Shown here one piece after another: positions 14,614 to 19,956 of a DNA stretch of 19,956 bases; positions within the stretch are counted from its first letter, which is position 1; every line of letters starts with the position of its first letter. A model generated the notes under the pieces. It worked only from the letters and a program-made list of their open reading frames with translations. It ran no database searches and had not been told where the DNA came from. This DNA comes from Patescibacteria group bacterium (GTDB taxonomy: Bacteria > Patescibacteria > Microgenomatia > Daviesbacterales > UBA10151): contig JAMDBX010000062.1 of assembly GCA_023487645.1 (NCBI GenBank), positions 1 through 19,956 of the forward strand. Direction: 5' to 3'. The translations under genes were made by a program, and so were the position numbers.

Positions 14614-15090
14614 TTAATTTTGTTTTGCTAGAGCCTCTTTAATTCTTTCTTGAATTGTTTGTAAAGCATATTCTGGAATTATACCGCTTACAGTAAAAAG
14701 AGTTAATACGTCTTCCCGAGTTTGCACCCTTTCTCCTGCAGCTATAAGCATTGAAGGTGCAGATAAACGTGCGCAAATTAATTCATATCGCATTTTTAAT
14801 GCATCATTTCGTTTAACACTTAAATTCCTAATTCTTTCAGGTAATTTTTGTGCTAGAATTTTTTTTCTTATACGTTCAGAATCTTTATTAGGATCTGTAG
14901 CGAAAGCCAAAAACATACCTTTTCCTTTTCCTTCAAGATAAGGGAGGTCTGGATATATACCAAAAAATCCCCACATTCGAGTCGGAACATCATGCGGAAT
15001 TTCTTCTAGAGAGTAATTACAAATTCCTCCTTGCGGACCCCACTGTAATATTGCTCTAGTACCTTCAAAGTACGGTTTTAAAAATTCCAT
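14614..15090 (-). CDS. orphan 158-residue protein
   Basis: A soluble protein I do not recognise. The N-terminal half is aromatic- and glycine-rich (QWGPQGGICNY at 16-26, MWGFFGIYPDLPYLEGKGKG at 39-58), the middle is strongly basic (KKILAQKLPERIRNLSVKRND at 76-96), and the C-terminal half is probably helical. No membrane segment or signal peptide. A good promoter lies upstream, with the ATG 8 nt after the -10 box. It is divergent from the methyltransferase gene, with 129 bp between the two starts. Confidence 0.75.
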   Translation of the reverse strand: MEFLKPYFEGTRAILQWGPQGGICNYSLEEIPHDVPTRMWGFFGIYPDLPYLEGKGKGMFLAFATDPNKDSERIRKKILAQKLPERIRNLSVKRNDALKMRYELICARLSAPSMLIAAGERVQTREDVLTLFTVSGIIPEYALQTIQERIKEALAKQN

Positions 15091-15098
15091 TAGGAAAG

Positions 15099-15127
15099 AT
15101 TTTACTAGATTAGGGGTAAGATAACAA
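15099..15127 (-). promoter_or_regulatory. promoter of the 14614-15090 gene
   Basis: On the minus strand, TTGTTA (15127-15122), a 17-bp spacer and TAAAAT (15104-15099), 8 nt before the ATG at 15090. Confidence 0.6.
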
Positions 15128-15184
15128 CTATGGGGTTTGGATATTCAAATTTATATAATTAATTCTTCTGTTGAAAGCCTTAAC

Positions 15185-15213
15185 TTGACTTGATTTTAAT
15201 TATCCTATAAGAT
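15185..15213 (+). promoter_or_regulatory. methyltransferase promoter
   Basis: TTGACT (15185-15190), with TAAGAT (15208-15213) after 17 bp or TATAAG (15206-15211) after 15 bp. The ATG at 15220 lies 6-8 nt downstream. Confidence 0.55.
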
Positions 15214-15219
15214 ATTAGG

Positions 15220-15909
15220 ATGATTTCTAAACTTGGACCTGAATGTTTTAATGCAGCTTATTTTGGACACGACCCAAATGAGCATGTATCTAATTATCAT
15301 ACCCCTTATGGTAGTAAAGGGATATCCAGATCAGCTGTCCGGACAATTGAAGCTTTTCTTATAGCTACCGAATTTTGGAGAAAAAAGGGATTTAATAAGT
15401 TAAATATTTTGGATGTAGGGGGAGCAACAGGAGTCACCGCGTCAACCCTTAATCGATTTCAATTATTAGGAATTAAAGCCTTCAGCACGGATTTGAGTGC
15501 TTGGGCTACCCAAAACGCTGTTACAAGCATGAAAAGCCGTATAGTTCAAGCAGACGTAAATGATTTACCTTTTAAAAATGCATCTTTTGATGGTTTAGTT
15601 TCTTTTGATGTATTAGAACATGTCCCAGAGAATATAGTAAGTCAAGGGATACGAGAAATGCACAGGGTATTGAGAGAAGGCGGAAGAGCAATAATAGTGG
15701 TTAATACTGGGGATTTTGGGGATTTTGAAAAAGATATAACTCATGTTACAAAAAGAAATGTTTCATGGTGGCAAGAACAATTTATAGAAGCAGGGTTTTC
15801 AATTGCCGACCCTGTTTCTTTTCCCGGAAGAAGACTATTAAGTCACAACCCGCATATTGCTTGGCGTTTTAAAATAGTCCACCCAAGCCTGATAATTGCT
15901 GATAAATAA
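15220..15909 (+). CDS. SAM-dependent methyltransferase (class I)
   Basis: A 229-residue class I methyltransferase of the Methyltransf_11 type. Motif I is LDVGGATG (64-71), the SAM-ribose acidic residue is D91, QADVNDLPF (110-118) is motif III-like, and SFDVLEHV (128-135) is the post-core motif seen in UbiE-like enzymes. The substrate cannot be read from the sequence; the N-terminal stretch (about 1-60, NAAYFGHDPNEHVSNYHTPYG) is probably the substrate lid. It has no membrane helix. It is isolated, between a divergent orphan and the serpin, with its own promoter. Confidence 0.9.
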   Translation: MISKLGPECFNAAYFGHDPNEHVSNYHTPYGSKGISRSAVRTIEAFLIATEFWRKKGFNKLNILDVGGATGVTASTLNRFQLLGIKAFSTDLSAWATQNAVTSMKSRIVQADVNDLPFKNASFDGLVSFDVLEHVPENIVSQGIREMHRVLREGGRAIIVVNTGDFGDFEKDITHVTKRNVSWWQEQFIEAGFSIADPVSFPGRRLLSHNPHIAWRFKIVHPSLIIADK

Positions 15910-15968
15910 TAATAAATCTCAAATTGGTTTATCAAAATAATCTAAACTAAAAGATTATTTAAAAAGTT

Positions 15969-16036
15969 CCGTTTGGTACCCCAAATGTGTCAGAATTGGA
16001 ACCAGCTTCTGGATTCTAGCTTCAAACCAAACCCGG
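15969..16036. repeat. nested inverted repeat upstream of the serpin
   Basis: Outer arms CCGTTTGGT (15969-15977) and ACCAAAC plus CGG (16026-16036, one base bulged) enclose AGAAT...ATTCT and an inner CCAG-CTT-CTGG (16002-16012). On the minus strand the segment also resembles a decayed tRNA 3' half ending in TACCA. Either a structured RNA or a degenerate repeat; the rest of the 199-bp gap around it shows nothing else. Confidence 0.5.
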
Positions 16037-16108
16037 CCTTTAACTACCCCTAGGGATTAGAACAGAATAAGATTTGATTTGTAGATTAAGGTATGAAATA
16101 GTTAAATT

Positions 16109-17479
16109 ATGAGGGAAAAGGGTTTTGTAGCCTTACTGATGATTTTGGGAGTTATACTATCCTCAATGGGAATTATAGCGGGATCATATTTTATTAAAAA
16201 TAATCACCCGGAGTTAATAGCGCAGTTCCTTCCTTCCAACCACGCTAAACCAACAGTAGCTCCTCAAAATGACCACGCAGCTACTTCTATTTATACGCCA
16301 GCTATTTTACCATCATCTATTTCTATTACCCCAACGATTACTCCGGTTTCAGGTACCCTAAATAAATCAGTGGTTAATTCACAAAACAGCTTTGGTTTTA
16401 AACTAATTAATGAGATTTTTAAAAGCGAAACAAATCAGAATATTTTTATCTCGCCTGCCAGCATTACAATGGCGTTATCTTTACTTTACAACGCTGCCGA
16501 AGGATCAACCAGTACTGAAATGGCTAAAGCTTTAGGTATTTCAGACATTGATAAAGACGTTCTTAATCAATCAAATGCCGCCTTTTTGAGGTTATTTGCT
16601 AATGCCGGAAATAATATGGATATAAGTATGGCCAATTCTCTTTGGGGTAGTAAAGACGACATTTTTAATAAATCTTTTCTTGAAGCTGCTGATAAATATT
16701 ATCAAGCAAAAATAGCTTCAGTTGATTTTGGTTCACCAACTACAGCCGATACTATTAACAAATGGACCAGTGATAAAACTAAGGGCAAAATTTCCTCTAT
16801 TGTCAAATATCCTTTTCCTGAAAAAACGTCTTTGTACCTGATTAACGCCGTTTATTTTAAAGCCAGTTGGTTATATCCTTTCCCGGAGCAAATGACTAAA
16901 GAAAGAAAATTTTACCCAAGTAACGGTTTGGCTAAAATGGTATCAATGATGAAGCAGGAAGCGAATCTTCCTTATTTAGCTAATAGTAGCTTTCAAGCAA
17001 TTAATTTGCCTTATGGTTTAGCCTATGATAGTCAGATGAGCATGTATATTTTCTTACCCAAAAATAGCTTATCCCAGTTTATGCGGACTCTGACTATGAC
17101 AAATTGGGATCGGTGGATGGAATCATTCGAACCCCAGGAAGGTACAATTGTTTTACCAAAGTTTAAAATTGAATATGAAAAAGACCTAAAATTTCCCTTA
17201 AAAGCATTGGGCATGGGAATTATTTTTGATGATGGGGCTTCTTTTAATATTATTCAACGGCCAACTAACGTCAGTGAAGCAAAACATAAAACTTATATTG
17301 ATCTAAATGAAAAGGGGACAGAGGCGGCTGCAGTAACCAGTATAGGTATAGCAATGACGGGTGGGGCACCACCTCCGCAAAAAAAGTTTTATATGGAGGT
17401 AAACAAACCATTCTTTTATGCTATTAGAGATAATATCTCAGGAACAATAATTTTTGCCGGTGTTATTCAGGAGCCCTAA
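16109..17479 (+). CDS. membrane-anchored serpin
   Basis: A serpin, a suicide protease inhibitor that traps serine or cysteine proteases by inserting its cleaved loop. The 456 residues comprise a short cytoplasmic start, one membrane helix (about 6-28), a Pro/Ser/Thr-rich linker (about 44-90) and a full serpin domain (92-456), so the inhibitor is probably displayed outside the cell. Seen are NIFISPASITMALSLLYNAA (111-130), the hinge EKGTEAAAVTS (401-411) with small P12-P9 residues as in inhibitory serpins, and the signature NKPFFYAIRD...GTIIFAGVIQEP (432-456). Counting from the hinge puts P1 near T417, but the loop is about six residues longer than in antitrypsin and lacks a basic P1 candidate until KK425-426, so the target is uncertain. 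Confidence 0.93.
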   Translation: MREKGFVALLMILGVILSSMGIIAGSYFIKNNHPELIAQFLPSNHAKPTVAPQNDHAATSIYTPAILPSSISITPTITPVSGTLNKSVVNSQNSFGFKLINEIFKSETNQNIFISPASITMALSLLYNAAEGSTSTEMAKALGISDIDKDVLNQSNAAFLRLFANAGNNMDISMANSLWGSKDDIFNKSFLEAADKYYQAKIASVDFGSPTTADTINKWTSDKTKGKISSIVKYPFPEKTSLYLINAVYFKASWLYPFPEQMTKERKFYPSNGLAKMVSMMKQEANLPYLANSSFQAINLPYGLAYDSQMSMYIFLPKNSLSQFMRTLTMTNWDRWMESFEPQEGTIVLPKFKIEYEKDLKFPLKALGMGIIFDDGASFNIIQRPTNVSEAKHKTYIDLNEKGTEAAAVTSIGIAMTGGAPPPQKKFYMEVNKPFFYAIRDNISGTIIFAGVIQEP

Positions 17480-17552
17480 GATTAGTTTGTTCAAACCATT
17501 TTAGACTCAAAATTAGAAAAAGATTAACAGAAAATTGCAGATTTAGCTTCAA

Positions 17553-17600
17553 GTAGCGCGTAGGGGATGAGGACTCTCGCCTAAGGCGAACCGAACCTGC
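17553..17600 (-). pseudogene. tRNA 3' remnant matching tRNA-Glu
   Basis: GTAGCGCGTAGGGGAT at 17553-17568 repeats exactly the 3' end of the intact tRNA-Glu (17684-17699), 131 bp away in the same orientation. Past the match, the minus strand reads as a tRNA T arm (GCAGGTTCG...AGTCCT) broken by a compact palindrome, TCGCC-TAA-GGCGA (17577-17589). A second short hairpin, CTGCG-TAGAG-CGCAG (17607-17621), lies beyond it. No 5' half is present. Confidence 0.65.
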
Positions 17601-17648
17601 TTCCTACTGCGTAGAGCGCAGGATCAAATCTCAACACATGCAAAGTAC

Positions 17649-17671
17649 AAAAAATCCCCCATGAAGGGGGA
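17649..17671 (-). terminator. intrinsic terminator of tRNA-Glu
   Basis: On the minus strand, TCCCCC-TTCAT-GGGGGA followed by six T. It sits inside a wider inverted repeat (AAGTACAAAA at 17643-17652, TTTTGTACTT at 17674-17683) that begins just after the tRNA 3' end. A textbook rho-independent terminator. Confidence 0.9.
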
Positions 17672-17684
17672 CCTTTTGTACTTG

Positions 17685-17758
17685 TAGCGCGTAGGGGATT
17701 CGAACCCCTGATTACCGAGATGAAAGCCCGGTGTCCTAGGCCTCTAGACGAACGCGCC
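17685..17758 (-). tRNA. tRNA-Glu (anticodon TTC)
   Basis: Complete cloverleaf on the minus strand: acceptor GGCGCGT with ACGCGCT (first pair G-U), D arm GTCT/GGAC, anticodon stem CCGGG/CTCGG around CTTTCAT (anticodon TTC), T arm AGGGG TTCGAAT CCCCT, discriminator A. CCA is not encoded. With GatCAB present in the window, its Glu charge is also the kind of substrate logic used for making Gln-tRNA, though that uses tRNA-Gln. Confidence 0.97.
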
Positions 17759-17769
17759 AAGTCCGGATA

Positions 17770-17775
17770 ATTTTA
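17770..17775 (-). promoter_or_regulatory. -10 box of tRNA-Glu
   Basis: TAAAAT preceded by TGA (extended -10) on the minus strand, 11 nt before the tRNA 5' end. Confidence 0.5.
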
Positions 17776-17806
17776 TCAAAATTTATCCTTAAAGGCTAGC
17801 TTTGCA

Positions 17807-17836
17807 TTGACAACACTTGGGAAAATGGGATTTAAT
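17807..17836 (+). promoter_or_regulatory. promoter of the small membrane/secreted pair
   Basis: Perfect TTGACA (17807-17812), an 18-bp spacer and TTTAAT (17831-17836), 8 nt before the ATG at 17845. Confidence 0.65.
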
Positions 17837-17844
17837 AAATCTAC

Positions 17845-18078
17845 ATGAAGAAAAAACATCTGCCTGCAGTTTTAGGAATTGTAGCATTTTTAGCTCTGGT
17901 CGCTCTTTTTTTCCTCTGGTCAAATAAATTTAATAAAAAATCCACCCTTCAACCTCCAAATCCGCAAATGGATAGCGAGATAGATTTAGATAATGACATG
18001 AGGGCTTTGGATAGAGATCTAACTAGCCTAGACAGTTCAGATATTGATTTTGTCCATAGTTACCAGGATTTAAAATGA
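17845..18078 (+). CDS. 77-residue single-span membrane protein
   Basis: A basic start (MKKKH), one membrane helix (about 6-25), a lysine/asparagine-rich juxtamembrane stretch and an acidic tail rich in Asp (DSEIDLDNDMRALDRDLTSLDSSDID, about 43-68) that could form an amphipathic helix outside the membrane. No known family is apparent to me. Its stop overlaps the start of the next gene (ATGATGA region), so both proteins are made from one message and probably work together. Confidence 0.8.
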   Translation: MKKKHLPAVLGIVAFLALVALFFLWSNKFNKKSTLQPPNPQMDSEIDLDNDMRALDRDLTSLDSSDIDFVHSYQDLK

Positions 18079-18581
18079 TGAGGAAGATTTTAATTGTTTC
18101 TACATTTTTTATAGTTTTAGGTTTAATTTTTCATACTTCAGGATTATCTGGGAGTGTACATGCCCAGCAAACTACTCCTCAACCAACAGGAATTGTAACT
18201 CACGGGATACGAGTGGTTTCAGATAATCCGGTATTAAAGGCCCGCGGGGTGGCCCAAAGTATAGAAAAAGTTTTTAGCTCAGCCATAAACAGGGCAGCAC
18301 TCATTTTAACTAAACTTCAAAAAAAGATTGACCAAGCTTCATCGAGTGGTAGGGATATGACTGAAGCTAATAAATTAATGGTTGATGCTCAAAATAAATT
18401 ACGGGATGTCAGGGTGAAACTTTCAATTACCGATGATCACTTAGGAAGGGCCAACAATCGGGCTGATTTTGAAGCAATTAGGGTATCTTTTAAAGAAATG
18501 GTTGCAGACTTACAAGGTGTTCGGGAAGATGCATCAAAAATTATTACTATTTTAAGGAAGTTACCCACTACTCCGTCTTAA
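18075..18581 (+). CDS. secreted coiled-coil protein
   Basis: A 168-residue exported protein of unknown function. A signal peptide (hydrophobic core about 5-20, probable cleavage after VHA at 28-30) is followed by a Thr/Pro/Gln-rich spacer and a helical region from about 55 to 160 with heptad-like spacing (SIEKVFSSAINRAALILTKL, 62-81; later ANKLMVDAQNKLRDVRVKL, 98-116), consistent with a coiled coil. Start could be 18075 or the adjacent ATG at 18078. Coupled to the upstream membrane protein by overlap; AGGA about 8 nt upstream may serve as ribosome site. A surface or periplasm-like structural role is inferred only. Confidence 0.82.
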   Translation: MMRKILIVSTFFIVLGLIFHTSGLSGSVHAQQTTPQPTGIVTHGIRVVSDNPVLKARGVAQSIEKVFSSAINRAALILTKLQKKIDQASSSGRDMTEANKLMVDAQNKLRDVRVKLSITDDHLGRANNRADFEAIRVSFKEMVADLQGVREDASKIITILRKLPTTPS

Positions 18582-18605
18582 AATTAGTCCCAATTTATTT
18601 AGGAT

Positions 18606-18628
18606 AGTCTCTACTTTTCTTAGAGGCT
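18606..18628 (+). terminator. possible weak terminator
   Basis: AGTCTCTA pairs with TAGAGGCT (one G-T pair) around a 7-base loop, followed by AATTT. The T tract is poor, so termination after the secreted-protein gene is only possible. Confidence 0.3.
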
Positions 18629-18637
18629 AATTTGAGG

Positions 18638-18643
18638 TAAAAT
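18638..18643 (+). promoter_or_regulatory. -10 box of tRNA-Lys
   Basis: TAAAAT, 10 nt before the tRNA 5' end; no good -35 is seen. Confidence 0.45.
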
Positions 18644-18653
18644 ATCATTTGTT

Positions 18654-18725
18654 GGCCCGGTAGCTCAGCGGTAGAGCAGGAGCCTTTTAAGCTCTTGGTC
18701 GTGGGTTCGAATCCCACCCGGGTCA
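18654..18725 (+). tRNA. tRNA-Lys (anticodon TTT)
   Basis: Acceptor GGCCCGG/CCGGGTC, D arm GCTC/GAGC, anticodon stem GGAGC/GCTCT around CTTTTAA (anticodon TTT), T arm GTGGG TTCGAAT CCCAC, discriminator A. CCA is not encoded. A T-rich run (about 18740-18746) follows 14 nt later without a clear stem before it. Confidence 0.97.
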
Positions 18726-18844
18726 CAGAATGATATAAGTTTTTTTGCATGGATTTAGCTTCAGGCTTTCACGCAAAATCCATCAAATTTAAGCCCATAA
18801 CCTAGAACCATCTTGGAATTCGAACTGATGATTAGATTGCCGTA
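18726..18844. other. gap with inverted repeat and tRNA-like scrap
   Basis: ATGGATTT (18749-18756) pairs with AAATCCAT (18776-18783) across a 19-base loop. Further right, the minus strand has a T-loop-like GTTCGAATTC and an anticodon-arm-like hairpin (18834-18851), suggesting a decayed tRNA 3' half. No gene is seen. Confidence 0.4.
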
Positions 18845-19015
18845 TCAATCTTCTTCATTTTTCAAATCAGGATCGTCAATATCCCCTTCCCAGTCGTCTC
18901 CATAGAAATACTGCATTAACCCACAACATAAATGGTAAACAAACACCTGTATTTTCTTTAACTCATCATCTGATAAATTAGGATAATATTTTCTGATTAC
19001 ATCTAAAGACAACAT
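18845..19015 (-). CDS. 56-residue acidic protein
   Basis: A small minus-strand gene. The N-terminal half looks helical (MLSLDVIRKYYPNLSDDELK, 1-20), the middle carries a Cys-Cys pair in a hydrophobic helix (VYHLCCGLMQYFYG, 26-39), and the tail is very acidic (GDIDDPDLKNEED, 44-56). It is soluble. No Shine-Dalgarno; the only support is the clean frame, amino-acid pattern and lack of competing genes. The 'NLSDDEL' start is like short proteins I associate with CPR genomes, but no function can be given. Its stop falls within the tRNA-like hairpin at 18834-18851. Confidence 0.6.
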   Translation of the reverse strand: MLSLDVIRKYYPNLSDDELKKIQVFVYHLCCGLMQYFYGDDWEGDIDDPDLKNEED

Positions 19016-19097
19016 ATAAGATTAATCACCCGCTTTCTAAAATATATTAAGTGTAACGAGCTCTTTAATATTTCAATTATTGAAATCTCCTGAAATT

Positions 19098-19106
19098 TGT
19101 TATACT
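19098..19106 (+). promoter_or_regulatory. extended -10 promoter of the right-edge gene
   Basis: TG (19098-19099), T, then TATACT (19101-19106), 9 nt before the ATG at 19116. Confidence 0.5.
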
Positions 19107-19115
19107 GAACCTAGT

Positions 19116-19956
19116 ATGGAAAGTACTATAGAGGAGAATAACAATCATCAAGAGCTTTCTTTGCAACCCCAAGAACAAAAAGAAACATCAAAGTTTTTTG
19201 GTATCGATCAGTCAGGCACAATAATTATTGCTGTCGTAGTTATTTTTATCCTTGCTGTAGTTGGCGCTGCCGGTTATTACCTATTAGGTAAAAATAAACT
19301 TAATAGTTCCGTTCCGGGAACTAATACAAATAATCAATCTTCAAGCTCTATAACTCAAACACCAAAAACAGCGCCTAATAATTTTTTCTTATTCTCGATT
19401 CCTAAACCTATATCCAATCTTTCAATTCTAAATTTACCTAATACTGCCAGTATAAGAAATGTTATTCCTTTTAAGGATTCATTGTGGTTCGCAGGCGGAG
19501 GTAATCTCGTAGAGTACGATACAAAAAGCGGTAAATTAGTTAGCTATAGTGATATGACTAAAGTAAATTGTGACAGTAATATAGTAATGGCTAACAATTT
19601 CCTTTTTACTTCATGCCGTTCAGATAATATTGAAGATGCGTTTGGGCACACTGAACAGCTTACTAGCAAAATATTTACTGGTCACTATTCTATTTACAAA
19701 ATAAACCCTTCAACGCACGAAGTAGAACATGTGTTTAGTGATAAGGATGGGTTACTAAATAGATACAACTATAATTTAGTTTCAGATGGTGATACTGTTT
19801 GGGTGCAAACATTCGAGGGTATTGGAAGAATTGACGCTAAAACTAATGCGGTTTCATTTTATACTACTCCACAAATTGATATAACTTTTGGAATAGGTAA
19901 AATTATCCCCGATAAAGATTTTGTTTGGGCATGGTCTGCGGATAAAGGGCTTGCTT
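19116..19956 (+). CDS. membrane-anchored propeller-like protein (partial)
   Basis: The first 280 residues of a protein cut by the window edge. A Gln/Glu/Asn-rich cytoplasmic head (1-33) leads to one membrane helix (about 35-57), then a Ser/Thr/Asn/Pro-rich linker (about 63-90) and an extracellular region with repeating beta blades: DSLWFAGGGNLVEYDTKSGK near 125-145, a YKINPSTHEVEHV blade, and DTVWVQTFEGIGRIDAKTN further on. The 'W..t..G..rid..t' rhythm resembles two-component-regulator propeller or YVTN-type repeats. The binding partner cannot be inferred. Confidence 0.8.
   Translation, partial: MESTIEENNNHQELSLQPQEQKETSKFFGIDQSGTIIIAVVVIFILAVVGAAGYYLLGKNKLNSSVPGTNTNNQSSSSITQTPKTAPNNFFLFSIPKPISNLSILNLPNTASIRNVIPFKDSLWFAGGGNLVEYDTKSGKLVSYSDMTKVNCDSNIVMANNFLFTSCRSDNIEDAFGHTEQLTSKIFTGHYSIYKINPSTHEVEHVFSDKDGLLNRYNYNLVSDGDTVWVQTFEGIGRIDAKTNAVSFYTTPQIDITFGIGKIIPDKDFVWAWSADKGLA

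Noticed and set aside
1..19956. Recoded TGA (Gly) as in SR1/Gracilibacteria
   Set aside because: TGA is the natural stop of obg, gatA, rplS and yraN at family-typical lengths.

Overview
The window reads as a chromosomal piece of a Candidate Phyla Radiation (Patescibacteria) genome, most likely from the Microgenomates side. The grounds are compact genes, many -10-type boxes placed 6-11 nt before start codons, housekeeping proteins interrupted in frame by short palindromic repeats, small lineage-type membrane proteins, and tRNAs without an encoded CCA. Standard code 11 is in use: TGA ends obg, gatA, rplS and others. The phylum-level placement is inference from style and protein flavour, not from a search.

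Layout. Bases 1-644: tRNA-Asp(GTC) with a small GIY-YIG nuclease gene wedged between it and a broken 5' half of a second tRNA-Asp. 645-3907: polX (PHP-type DNA polymerase X), lemA and htpX on the plus strand. 3969-4437: an orphan minus-strand gene whose promoter overlaps the divergent obg promoter. 4438-6147: obg, then converging minus-strand genes for an MTH1-like Nudix hydrolase and a 54-residue protein with a near-perfect Shine-Dalgarno. 6216-9318: gatC-gatA-gatB, the tRNA-dependent amidotransferase that corrects Glu-tRNA(Gln) and/or Asp-tRNA(Asn); repeat DNA lies in all three genes. 9379-14254: dnaE (replicative polymerase), rplS, rnhB and yraN, a replication/repair/ribosome block. 14425-15909: a glycine-rich membrane peptide, an orphan minus-strand protein and a SAM methyltransferase. 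16109-17479: a membrane-anchored serpin. 17553-18725: tRNA-Glu(TTC) with a duplicated 3' remnant, a pair of small membrane/secreted proteins, and tRNA-Lys(TTT). 18845-19956: a 56-residue minus-strand protein and the N-terminal part of a membrane-anchored, probably beta-propeller, extracellular protein that runs off the right edge.

The two most interesting themes are (1) the GIY-YIG gene whose start codon lies in the anticodon loop of a broken tRNA-Asp and whose stop codon is nt 8-10 of the intact tRNA-Asp, which looks like a tRNA-targeting selfish cassette that leaves a working tRNA behind; and (2) compact palindromes placed in frame within gatC and gatA and inside tRNA remnants. A third theme is promoter geometry implying that many mRNAs are leaderless or nearly so, with a few clear Shine-Dalgarno exceptions.
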